Notes under the pieces: generated by a model
Told to the model about the DNA's origin: nothing
What the model saw: the letters and a program-made list of their open reading frames with translations, nothing else
The model's database searches: none
Made by a program: the position numbers and the translations under genes
Shown here: piece after piece, positions 35,701 through 48,500 of the stretch
Layout: the number at the start of each line of letters is the position of its first letter
How positions within the stretch are numbered: position 1 is the first letter of the stretch
Origin: Elysia crispata
Taxonomy: Eukaryota > Mollusca > Gastropoda > Plakobranchidae
Direction: 5' to 3'
DNA: 64,000 nucleotides
Assembly: GCA_033675545.1 (NCBI GenBank)
Contig: JAWDGP010006701.1
Location: 62,001-126,000 of the forward strand

Positions 35701-38700
35701 TCATAAATTGTTCTATTTTTACTTCTTTATATTTGCATTTACTTCATTCTTGTAAACTTTCTTTCTTTTATTTTTTTTCCTGTACTAAACTTATATAACC
35801 AATAAATTTTTGCTATCGATTCTGACCAAGAACAAACTTTTCACCTCTAAATTACTTTAAGTGTTCAAACTGAAGCAAAAAAGCCCACCTTTTGGGAAAG
35901 TTGCAAAATAATGTGTTCATTCTCCTGATGGTCTTTTCTTTTTTCTGTTTTTTTTTTTATTTTGTATAACCTGATGAAATTTCACCTGTTTTTTTTTTTT
36001 TGGGGGGTGGGTTGTGGTGAAGAAGGGGTTTTGAGATTTGACAGAGTGCTGCCAATCAGTACAGATTTTTTTAATTGCTTTAGTCAAAGTCATCAATGGG
36101 ATACAACATAACTATAGTTGCCCCATGGTAATCATGGCATGGGGTCAAGAGAGTGGTCCATGCCCTGAGCAGTCTAAATAAACGAAGGGAGGTTAAAAAA
36201 GTGACATCAAACATTGTTATTTTCTTCTGGGCAGTCACGGCCCTAGGTGGTAGCTAATGCGCATCTTGAAACTCTTTCCGATAAAAATGAGGCAGTTTGT
36301 ATTTGAAAGCATTTTCATCTGTTAATAAGGCAGGTAGAGGAAGTTTATATCTATCAATATGTAATTTTTACATCAGAAAACTTAAAGTTAAGATTTAATT
36401 ACAAAAAAAAAGTATGTAAATTTTTTTTCAAGAAGTAAATGTCAATATTGGTCAAAAGGTAAATTAGCCTTTTATCAATCTCATCATGTATTGCAAAGCT
36501 TTCAATACTTGAGAGGCGTCGTGATTAATGCTGAAATGGTGTGTTTAAAGATAAAATGAAATACTTCTTAAAACTGAAGTCATATTGCAAGTGTTGGAAA
36601 TTCATTCAAAATTCTAGTTAAAAATTATTTTTTTGTTATGAATATAACAGATATAAAGAAATTTTAACAAAAAAAATGGGCTTAAGTGAATACTGCTGGT
36701 TCTACCAATTTTTCTGAAATGTACTTTTTTCCTCTTTTTTTTTTCTCTAGTCAAATTGTTTACTGCAAGTGAGGTCATAGTAGTCTTTAGAATTTAAGTT
36801 TCATGTTGAACTTGGGAATTTATCATAAAAATGTAAAAGATTTTTATTTCCTTTCATCAAGAAACTATTACTAATCTATTGAACTATATACTATTAATAA
36901 TTTCTTTGTTTTATTTAATGTAACTTATGGTATGATATAGCCAGTGGTTATGTATGGGTTGAGGAATATATAATTGTGTTTTTTGGCAGCTATTGAACAT
37001 TCATTTTATGTATGTCACACTTAATACATTTTGAGATACTTTACAACCAAACTGAGCTTTAAAATACATCAGGATGGATCATAACTTAACCTAAAAATTG
37101 GCTCAGCTGGGTCTAATTTTTTGTTTGTTTTTAATATAGAGTAGTCATTATTTATGAGAAAAATTGGTCTATGACTAAATAAGTCTGTTAAAAAGAAAGT
37201 CTAAAATTTGGAAGCTGTGTTAAAATTCTAAAGGAAATATTTTTAAAATGTTGAAAATTAACCAAAAATTAAGATAATCATTTATTCTTTATTCTTATGA
37301 ATTGATGTGTAAATTGTACCATTTTATACCTAAATAGAAATTGTTGATTTGAATTATAAACATTTATGAAACAGCTTGGAAAAATCAGTACATGTATTTG
37401 TTCTGGTATGCTCTTATTTTACTTATTAGTCCAATTTTGAGTCAGGTGTAACCTAAGGTAAAAAATTAGTACATGTACCAACAAATTCTAATGAATAAGT
37501 CTTTAGACTAAATTTTTTTTTTTGAAATGTCTATCAGCTCAGGTGTTTTGGGCTGAGGTCTACCCATGAATACCAGTCCAGACATAAATAAGTTATGCAA
37601 GAATAATTCTATGATTACATATAGTGTCTTTTGTTTCTGATACATGATGAAATAATTGTTCATGATTTCATTTCTTCCTCCCCCCCCCCCCCCATGGAAA
37701 AGCTGCAAAACATGTCTTCCTGTTTTGCATTAAGTATAATGTTATTCATGTCTACCCTGCATGCACTCTTTCTCTGTTTGGCAGTGTTTAGTCTCATTAT
37801 TTTTTGGCATTGTGTATAATATTAAATCATAGATAATATTTGGTCTGTCTCCACATTTGATCAACCAAATTGCTCCATCTCAGCATCAATTCAAACAGTT
37901 TCTATTTTCATATTATTGGATTTCATGCTTGATTTTTTTTTTTTAAATAAAACTGCTCTTTCCATACTTTTTGATACTTTAACCATGACTTAACCATCTG
38001 ATAAGATGTTGCTTTTTTTAAATTAGTACATGAATAAAAGCACATACAATGATAATTTGTTTCTTGTTAAAGCTTTGAAGATAAATCTCATAAAAAGATT
38101 AAATAAAGACTCCTTAACAATAACAGTACATATGATTTGTCAAGGTGGTAATTAGTTTGTGCACTGAGAAAAACTGGAAACGATCAAATTATGTTCATGA
38201 TCATGAATTTTTCAGATACACTTGTACTTTAAAAATGAGATTTAACTTTAACTTTAAGGCAGATAAAGTGGCTAGTTTAAAGAGGAAAGATAGCAGTTTT
38301 TGCCACTTGGCATTTACTGATCCATTTGAGTTTAAACATCAGATCATCATTTTGTTTGTTTTTTTTATTGACCCAATGGGTATTGGGTATTGAAATTTGC
38401 GCCAGGTAATGTCACATACAATACTTGAACTATATAATAAAGAGCAAAGAAATGCTGCCAAAGTAAAAAAAATTATGCAACTATGTCTTTTATCACCCTT
38501 TTACTAATTTATACACAGTTGCAGAACCCTTTCACCATCAATTTCTGAAATATATATTATTATACAAAGATCCAAACACACCAATTCAAAAAAATATACA
38601 ATGCTTAAAAATAGTTTTCTAACTTAAGAGACGTTCAGGTATATAAGTTTCAAAACTAAAATAGATTGATACTGAAATTTGATAGAGGAACAAACTTATA

Positions 38701-41700
38701 CAGAGAGAAGCAATGAGATCACTTCTCATGGTTGATTGAGTTAACTGAAAGTTTTCCAGTCAATCAAAGATTCTATCATTTGGAAATTTCAAAAAGTGAT
38801 ATGTTGACAACTTTGAATAAGCCCCCCACGCGCAGGCTCTACAAAAGACTGGGCCCAAGTGACATCAACATAAATCCTGAAATCTGAATGGCTTGCCTAG
38901 GTTATCAATACTTGGCATCCTTAAACAAGTGTGTTATTAGGTGCAGATTCACTGTGAAATACAAATCAAGTAAGCAGCTTGCAAATGAGGTGCGTGTGTT
39001 CTTTTACTTAGTTGCTAGATCTTATTCCCCATGACCCTCTCTTCTCTACACAATACAAACCTGCAAAGCCACCTTTGCTTCCTATTAATTCCTCTTAGCC
39101 ACACTGCACAGTAATTGAAACTTAATTGCTAGCACAGATTCCATGTATCTGATGATTACTAAAAGTGTAAAACAAGCGCAGAGTAGTACATATTGAACTA
39201 TCACATAAATAAGAAAAGCAGACCAAACACAGAGATGCAAATGCAATTCATTGATGCACACATTTTGTTTTATTCACTTTTTTGTGTCTGCATGAATTAA
39301 AGTATGCATAAGCAACACACTGACAGTTCAATTTCAGAAGTTGGTCAAATCTGTGGCATGGAAGTAAAGTTCCATAAAAATGATATCTAATGTATTGGTG
39401 AAGAACACCTTCAAATTCAAAGAAGATAATCAAAATAATAATAATAATAATAATTATGATGATGATGATATTAACTAACAAAAAATTATAAAACATCAAT
39501 ATGAACCAGAACTTAAAAGTCATAAATGTTATTGGTGATGATCACATAAATAAAGAACTTGTCTGTGAAACTATATAATAAATGTAATGCAAGCATTGAA
39601 AATAATGATAAAAAAAATGAAAACAGATTAAAAAAGAGAAATGAAATCAGAGATTAAAAAAGAGAAATGAAAAAATAAGATACGCAAGATTTTGCACTAA
39701 TCAACAAAACAAAAAGTAATTACACCATAAAACATGGCAAGTAACAAAATATAGAAAATGGCACTTAAAACCTGAGGTGTAGAGGTTTATCCCCTTTTTC
39801 AGTCTCTAAGAAAGACTTAGGGGGCTTTCACTTTCAAACAATGTGATCCAGCTTAATGAAGTACCACTACCAATGTGATTTGTGAGTGAAAATTGTGTAT
39901 ATAAAAAAAAAAAAGCAAAACATAAACAAGCCTCCAGGATGACGATGCCACTTCTAGTGCTGATATTAAGAACGGTTTGGAATGTTAAATGCTGCAAAAG
40001 TAGAAGCAAACGTCATTTCCACCACCCCCCCCCCCCCCCTTTTTTTTTGACTTTATTTCCTGGGTTTGCACAGCTGTGGATTTTGTTCTTTAAAAAAGCA
40101 ATGTAGAGTTTGAGCTATATTTTTAGAGCCAACTATTCAAATAGAAGTATAAAAAATGTTCAAATGCAAACTGGATAATACAGTGGCTCCACAGGCAGTG
40201 TCATCTATATGCAAGAAGTCAAACAATGATCTGGGAGCCTGAAGTTGACAATAGCAAATATCAGTGGATCCTTTCTAAATATGGACATGCGAAAAATCTT
40301 TTCCTACCAAAGGTAATCTATTTTGAGACCTTGTATAGAATGTATAAAAATGATCATTGGTGAGAAACATTCAGTTTTAGTCATGGTAACATGCATGGAA
40401 GTGAGAAGGATATTCTTTGGAGACTTTGGAACATTGATTACACTGATTATTTTTGTTCATAAAGTTACAAATAAGCACGATTTCATTTAGAGAAATGTAG
40501 TCCAGCTGTATGCTGTGACAAGCGATAACTCAAAATACAAAGATATACAAATATATTTGGAAATGATTTAACTTAGTTTAAAAATGTTTAACTTTTAATT
40601 CTCCTTCCCCACTTGGTTTTATTCTAGTGTAAATCTGATATGCATGTCAAATCCTCTTGCGGTGGTAATAATATAACTTTTCAAGATTTTTAATGAAAAA
40701 AAAAGAAAGATGCAATCTTTCATGTTTTGAATTGCAGCATCTAAAGCACACAAAGCCCAATACAGTTGAAAATGATGGTATTGTTTTCAATTTAGATTGT
40801 GGCTGTGACTGAAGTTATAGTATAAAATTAAAATCCAAGTGAATTTGGTAGATGTGGCAATCCCGTTCTCTAGGAAGTAAAAAGCAGACAAAAAAAAATG
40901 TTTAAAAATCGCTAGACATCTAATTTTTAAGTAACCTATCAATACTGACTACATGAAACCACTATTACAATTGAAAACTTACTCTAAACATCAAATTTCA
41001 TGAAGGAAAAGGCCTGGAAAAGTGAGACTTTCTCTCAACCATCTACTTTTAGCACACAGAATTTAAATCAAGTGGATAACATAGCCTTAGATCATTTCAG
41101 ACAAGTTATTTTCATAGGCCTATGTCGTTCCTTTTTGATTAGTGCCGTCCTTATTTTCTACCTTTATAAAAAAAATTGTTTTTTCCCTCTCTTTTTTTAT
41201 ACCGATTTCCCTCTTTTCATACAGTAATATTTAAATATTAACATTTACATAGAGTTTACTAGTTGATACTTGTCATTTCAAATAATATATAACTATAAGC
41301 AGCTGAAAAATCAACACAAAACATAAAAGCAAGAAAAGGAGCAAAAAAAAAATAAATTGTAAAAACAAACCTCGAAACTACTTAATATAATGCAAAAAGA
41401 CAATCCTTGAACTAAAATCATAAAACACAAATATTCCTTGCAGCAGAATGAAGTAAAAGAAAAATGAGATCAAAATGATGGGCAAACAACTCAAGCACAA
41501 CTTTAAGGAGGATAAGGAAAAAAATAGCAATGGGCAGGTTCTTTCTTCGCAAATAGTTATATAATGTTGAAAATTTAAAGACAAGAAATGTATACATAAA
41601 AAGGACAAAAAATTTATTGTCATGTAAATATGTGGACTATACCTATACAAATTCATATATTTATACAAAAGATTTTGTTTTCAAATTCTGATGGTGAAAC

Positions 41701-43374
41701 TAAATGTTGCGATGAATCTAAGATAAGCTAAGAGAAGTATTGGTGATGATTCAAAGACAGTGCCAATCTCATCTGTTTAGATAACTTGAAGTTTTCTTAC
41801 CAAAAAATTTTCCACCTAAGTTTTTGTAAAATGTAACTCACTCACATACAGTCATCCACTCCCACCCAGGTACTCATCCCTCTCTTTGAGACCATCTAGA
41901 CACTCTAGGAAGCAGCATTCGTTAGGATATGTCATTTAAACCTAGAAGAAATATACAACAGTTATTATGTAGAATATTTAACGAAGTGATTACTCTGCCA
42001 TTATCCTTTAAATGAAACATTCGCAATCCAAAGCACCCTCAGCCACTTCAAATTCAATAAAAGAGACATGGAAGGCTTAAAAAGTATTGTAAGGTTGCAC
42101 AAAGGTGATATCATATACCCAAGTAAACTGGATCAAAGTATTCTAAAAATCTCTTAAGAATTACCAAAATAATATAGCTTACAGATATTATTATATCAAT
42201 TCTTCTCTCTTTCAATATATACAAGGTTTTTTTTTTTAAATGTAAAAATTTGTAGATTAGTGTAGATTACTTATCGCATGTCCAAAATGTGCCATAAATT
42301 TTAACATATTTGGCTTTTTTGCACACTTCTAGGCTTAAATGGAATTCTTCATCACATATACATGGTAGTCATTATAAAACTTTTGGGAAGCAGCATAGAT
42401 CACATGCTTGTATTATTCCAGCTGAAAAATATAGTTTATCAGGTCGCCTGAATGGAAGGCACCTTAAGCAGTAGTAAAAATCAACTCCTGGTCTTCAGTT
42501 TATTCTGAATTAACAACCGCATTGTCACATATAAGCATAATGGAAAGCCAAAAATACATTTGATTTGAAAATAGAAAATTAGTTCAACTAGTGAGAAGCT
42601 AGTTAAACAGTGAATTGGCCACTTTGAATATCAAAATTATTTCAAGTTTAAGCACATATACATGTACATGCAAGTTGGACATTTTTTTATCACAGATGTT
42701 TGAAATTTTTCTCCTAACAAAGACTAAAATATTCTTTTTTTTTTTAATTATTATTATTATTATTATTTTTCCTGTTTGAAAGACCAAGTGTATCAAATTG
42801 CTAACAAACATTTTCATGGAAAATTGATGGGAAAAGTGTGAAAATTAGAATAAAGCTTTTTTTATGGACCAGATTAGTGAATTAAGTGAATTCATAGAAA
42901 AGACAGGACTTACAATACATATGGTGATTATCTGACATAGAGACAATCCAGAAACAGAGGAAAAAGACCAAGAAGAAAATATCCATTGCCTTTCTTATAT
43001 CTATGCTAATATTCAGCAAATGCTTACAGAATGCAGGATGTCAAATAAGTAGAAAAAGCTTTAAAGTCATCTTAAAATCCTAATTGACTATTTAAGGTTG
43101 AGTTTTGATAGTTAAAAAATGTGAGAGCAAGATGTCTTACACAGACCTATTCAAAGGAATGTTTAATTTTGAATTCTTTTTTCTTATTTCTAGGCTTTGA
43201 AAACCTCTTTTTTCCTTGTGAATCTGTAAATTTCCAACAAATGTAAGCAGTATGTATATTGTACTTGAAAACCTCAAAAGTATAATATACCTTAAATAAA
43301 GGTATAGTTTTGTGTAAAGAAAAGAGGACCAGCCTAAATGACACACATGAGAAAAAAGAAAAAGGAACATGACT
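32799..43374. other. Convergent intergenic region, no gene recognised
   Basis: NR5B (+) and ABCA2 (-) point towards each other across this AT-rich stretch. It may include long 3' UTRs of both. All open frames are short and without domain signatures. Landmarks are a TA/CA repeat near 35134-35157, poly-C runs near 37680 and 40025, short AAT arrays near 39430 and 42740, and a tRNA-like string near 33770. Confidence 0.5.
33771..33815 (+). other. tRNA-like 5' half (possible SINE head or tRNA pseudogene)
   Basis: GCATCTTATAGCTCAGTTGG fits an acceptor strand followed by a Pol III A box (TAGCTCAGTTGG). Next comes TGGACTGTCAC, which resembles an anticodon arm. The 3' half does not pair and there is no GGTTCGAATCC-like B box, so it is not a working tRNA gene. 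Confidence 0.3.
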
Positions 43375-43380
43375 TTTATT
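43375..43380 (-). promoter_or_regulatory. Candidate polyadenylation signal for ABCA2
   Basis: AATAAA on the minus strand, about 1.04 kb after the ABCA2 stop. Weaker ATTAAA variants lie closer, near 43754. Confidence 0.3.
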
Positions 43381-44417
43381 TGGAAAGAAGACAATATCGT
43401 AAGAAGTATACACACTTGTACATAACTAGGCATAAAACCTTTTCTATGCGTTGTTGAAAGGGAGTGTATAGCGGGGCGTGGAGATCCCAGATCAATGTTA
43501 GATGAAAGGAGGAGGAACAGTTTCAGAATACCACAACATCTGTGTGGTGTGAGTCGGTTCAGAACATGTCTCTCCATGTCCTTAGCATGGCACAAGCATT
43601 GTCCAGGTCAGTTAGAGGGCTGGAGGAATAATACAGCCTTTTCAGATGAAATTTGAGCTTCAAATTTTACAAGAACCATTTCAAACATTATTTTTTTAAT
43701 ATATATAGACATTTTCTTGATTTACACCATTGAAGCAAAAATGTCAAAGAAATTTTAATGTTTCAGTGTTCCAAACTCATTTTCCCTCCATACAAAAAAA
43801 GCTATAAAAAACACTGGGAGTCAATATTCATTTTATCACAGCTTCCTTTTCTTTTAAAGCAAGCCAAAATGAGCTTGCCATATGTAAAGGGCCTTTGTAC
43901 TTGTAAGCTTTCCTTGGGTCAAATGCACTTTTAAAGTTGTGCAGCACCTATGGGTCTTCAGCTTTCTTATGCATGACGAGGATGAAAAACCTCTTGATAG
44001 ACAGTTGACTAGGACCACAAGGAATTCCCATGCAGTAGAAGGTCAGTGTGTGAAATTAGATTCACAATGGCATCATGGTCAGCCGTGTCTGAAATGCAAG
44101 AAAAAAAATTGAATTTTAAAATAAAGATTTTTCAGGAATAAAAGCTACAGATGAACAGCTTGCCATATTTGCAGATCCCTTATAACTCTACACACAATAA
44201 ACCCTGCAGTAAGATATGGCTAAAATGCAAGCTTTTGGTTTGAAAGATAAAAATAGATATCAACGATGCCATTTTGACAGAGAAGTCTTTGGTCTGCGCA
44301 AAAATGAAGAATGTCATTGAACTCTTAGAAGATCAAGGCTTGGGAACACAGTAGTGCTTATCTGGTTAATATTAATATTGCCTTAAAAAAATCGGGAGTG
44401 ATTTATATGTGAAGACC

Positions 44418-45509
44418 TTACAATTCACATCTAAACAAACTAACCCCATCCGAGCTGTCCAATGTCAGCAGAATTTCATCGTCACTTAGATCTTCTAAGC
44501 TATCATCTGAGGAGTGGTCCTGGGGCAGGACAGGTGGTGAGGGAACTGACACGCTGCTGCCCATTAGAAAAGTGGACGCCCGAGAACGCAAGCGAGAGCC
44601 AAAAGACTGCGTTCTTACACTGTCCTCATCAAAGTCGTCCTGCACTAGTCCTGTCTGCTGCTTCACAAAGTTGATAAACACCTAGGGAAGGGTGGTAGTA
44701 AGCGAAATAAAATAAGCCATTACTGTACACCTCTGAAAAAGCAAAAATGCTTCTAGAGGGAGCAAAAAGTAAGCTCTAAATTGTTGAACTTTCCTTTAGT
44801 ACTGGGATAATAAAACTAAAAAAAAATTCAGGACTGATTGATGCTTTGATTTGCTGTGCTTTTAGTGACGTTGAGCTGAATTAATAATATATGAAAGTTT
44901 TGTATTTTCAAGAATATCAATAGGCGAGATCTAAAATTTGAAAGATATATTATGAATGATGTAATCAAAACTACAGCTTTTATCACACTTTGAAAACACA
45001 TCAAAGGTGGAGAAATTTCACCCATAGACATTAAACAACAGTTCTAACTGAAAGAAAAAAGACTAACAGTCTTATGTTTTGGTTTAATATTATACCAGAA
45101 CATTTCACAGTTTTGCAACAGAAGCCTCAATGTTTCTCTCAACTTTTATGAAGATAATATGTTCTCAAAATGGCCCTGACTAGCCTCTGTTGCCAATATA
45201 AACTTAAGCTCTCCACTTACACATTTATTTTAGATCCAATATCAGCTTGGAACTTGAAAAACCTAACAATATGAATAACATTTGTAAAACAATTTGAACA
45301 CTACTTGTAAAGTAGCCAGACTTAACTTCCAGGAAGCAACAGGACATATTTATTGAAAAGACAGTACTCACATTGTCCAGTGTGTTCTGACTAACTGAAT
45401 AGTCTTCTATGCTGAGATTTCCCTCAGCTTCTTCTAGCTTAGAGAAGAGCATAGCCAGGGACACGGGCCTTGTTTTAATCTCATACTGCACTATGTTGTA
45501 GTGCTCCTC
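44418..45509 (-). CDS. ABCA2: ABCA2: regulatory C-terminus (last two exons)
   Basis: Exon 45372-45509 encodes [19 protein letters not shown] through [13 protein letters not shown]. The last exon starts [11 protein letters not shown], the conserved ABCA C-terminal VFVNFA motif. It ends in a Ser/Asp-rich tail ([19 protein letters not shown]) and TAA at 44418-44420. The tail is comparable in acidity to that of vertebrate ABCA2. Confidence 0.93.
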
Positions 45510-48500
45510 CTGGGGAAAAAAATTAAAACTGTCAAAAAAAAAACACAAAAAGCAAGAACCTTAGAATTTATCATAACGGCAATTTAACACACCACATGTA
45601 AGAGAAGAAGCTATAGAAATATTTTGCCAGCTAAATAAAATTGGTATTTCTGGGAAGTGAGAGATTGGGGCTGGCATAAGTTTAAAGCAAAGTACATATG
45701 TATAACAATCTTGATGTTAATGAAAAGCATCCTGAAATGCAATGTGCTTCAGTTGAGTAAGAAAGGCAGAACATCCCTATATATGTAGAATATAAAACTT
45801 AGATGAGCATGGAAGAAAGATAGTGAAACCAACATAGGGTTGTCAAATAGGCAAATCATTGCGAGTTGGGCTTAGAGGAATCTGCATGTTCTCATGGACT
45901 CACAAGGTTCAACATTCGGTCAAAATCTTTGAGACTGCCAGTACTGAGAAGATATATAAAGCCCACCATACACATGGTGGTTGCCCTAGGTGCAGAGTCA
46001 GATTTCTTGTGCCAAGCACTGAGCCACTGCGTATGTAAAAAAAAACACATGGAAAAACTGTGCGTAGTTGGTGTGTAGCGGATGGTCTAGGGAGGCACTT
46101 AAATGTCAAGCTCTGCCTCATATTTTCTGGTTCAACGCCTGACAGGCTCTGCTGGGCTATAAAAAAAAATAAATCTAAAACTTCGGATTAGGGCAAAAAA
46201 AGTTTCAGAATCGTATTCCTCGTCAAATTTTAGTGCGGAATTATACCAAATATTACATTAATGTTACATAGAAAAGATTAAAAAAAAAATTTCCCCTCTC
46301 TGAATCATTGGGTCATATGGGCATGATGCTGTTGTTGAGTGTTCCTTTTTCCCCCATTGTCTTGCTTTAACAACACCTTTTGTGTGTCACAAACAAAGTT
46401 CTGTGCATTTCACGTCGCTTAATTATTGACTACGGAGACTGAAGTAAGTTGACTTGCAATTGCATCACAAAGAATTATAATTCATTCATTCGAAGCTTCT
46501 CCCAGTTGTTAGGAACCTGAGTGTTGCAGACATTCTCTGTTAGGCTGAGATTGACGCTCACGTTACAGTATCCTGCCTCTCAGTTAGAGAGACTTAAAAG
46601 TTTGAGATAAGTCTCCTCATCGATTTGGAGAAAGTTGTGATGATCAAAAGGGTATAATTTTAATTCCTCCAGCAACTGGTCTGTGTCAGAAAATTTGTCC
46701 CTTTTTAAAAACCATTGTTTGACTCAGTCTCTTTTTCAAAATTATTGCTACAATAATCGACCAGATACCTTTTTCCACCAAGAATCCATGATGCAAAACA
46801 TTTTTATTTTAAAAAAATCTGCCTTGGCAAAAAAACAGTATTATCCACATAAAGATCAAGACCTACACAGATTTTTGAACGAATAACCACGACTGAGTAA
46901 ACTGAAGGATGCAATGTGTTGCAACATGTCACTCAGTATATTGACCCCATGACCCTGTGATCTCAAAATTCCTGTGGTAACCTCATATGCATATGCACAC
47001 CCCTTGTTTTCCAACTGAGTGTGTGGTATGTAAAAACACAGCGCTGAATGCCTTGCACACAAATCTTGTGCAATGCCTAGCATTCCCTCTGTGTGTACCT
47101 CTGTGCTTAATATCACCACTCAATCATCATTGAATGCAAAAATTGCAAAAGCAAAAAAGGAGAATAATAGCAGAACAATAATTTTTAATAAAAAAAAAAG
47201 GGAAATCAGTGAAATCACCGATTCTTGTAAATGCTTAATCACAACCACAAGCCAAAAGATGATTGATTGCACCTTAAGCTGGGCATCTGGAATATTCCTC
47301 TCAATGAACCTGGTGACTTCCCGCCTCGCCCGCTGGTAGTCTGGTCCTCGCACGCGAATTGTAAAAGTGTAGCCATCCCCGAAGCGGTTCTTAAGGTGTG
47401 TGGAGCTGCCCAGGCATTTAAAGGTTCCATTCACCATAATAGCCATGCGAGAGCAGAGAGCTTCACACTCCTCCATGCTGCAGAGACAGTAAAATTAGAA
47501 TTGGAATAAAATCTGCTGTTTGATGGATAAAGGAAACAGAACAGAAAAGTATGTTAGTTATGGACTATCCACGATTCCTGTTATCCATTCAGTGCAGTAT
47601 AAATATGTCCTTTGGGTACAATGCTTCTCCAATATCAATTTAATATTTTTACTCCATTGCATCAAATTTCTGTATCTCAAAAGAATTAATCAACATTCAA
47701 GTAATTTTCACCTATTGAAAATATTCTATGTTTACAGTTCCCACACAGTAATTAGTAAATTAAAATTGTATTAAAATTCATTTTTCTGGAGTTTTTTTTC
47801 TTTGAGATAAAAGAGAATCTAAAACAATTAAGCTTATTCATGGAATCACATTCTTTGGATATTTTAATCATTCAGAAAAATTCAGAAGAAAAAAATTATA
47901 ATTTTGCTCATTTTTAGAAAAGACTGAACATCTGTATTTAGTTTTTGAAGAATTCAAAAAACACATAAAGAAAACTATGTAAGAGCATACTCTGGGATTC
48001 GAAATTACTAACTAATGCAGGCTTTATACATTCTGCTCAATTCGAGTTATTATACCAATGTGATGATGAGAATGAAAAAATTCTTAAATTAATGGTGGTA
48101 ATGTTTTTCAAATCTAAGGATCTCTTTCAAGCTAGAACTTTCCTCGTTTGATACACCAAGCCTTTTTCCTAATGGCTAATAAACTTTCTTAATTCAACTC
48201 CACCTAAGTAACTTCAGCTCAGGTAAAGCCCTGACCCTAAGACGTAACTCCATACTGAAAAATGATCTATACATTTTAAAAAATATTACAATCAAACAAA
48301 ACAAGATAAAATTATGAAATAAACTGTAAAAAAAAAACAATTTGCAAGTCTTGAATTTTTAATAAAATAAGGTTTTATGACAGTAAACCACTTTTCTAAG
48401 ACTACTCCTTCACTTCAATCTGACTCCATCACCATTTTAGTTTTTTCCCCATCAACATCCCACTTCACCATCTCAACATCACAATCTGGTTCCCCATCTC

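Noticed and set aside
43137-43595. 152-codon minus-strand frame with hydrophobic stretches
   Set aside because: It lies in the expected ABCA2 3' UTR, has no domain and has composition like the AT-rich surroundings.
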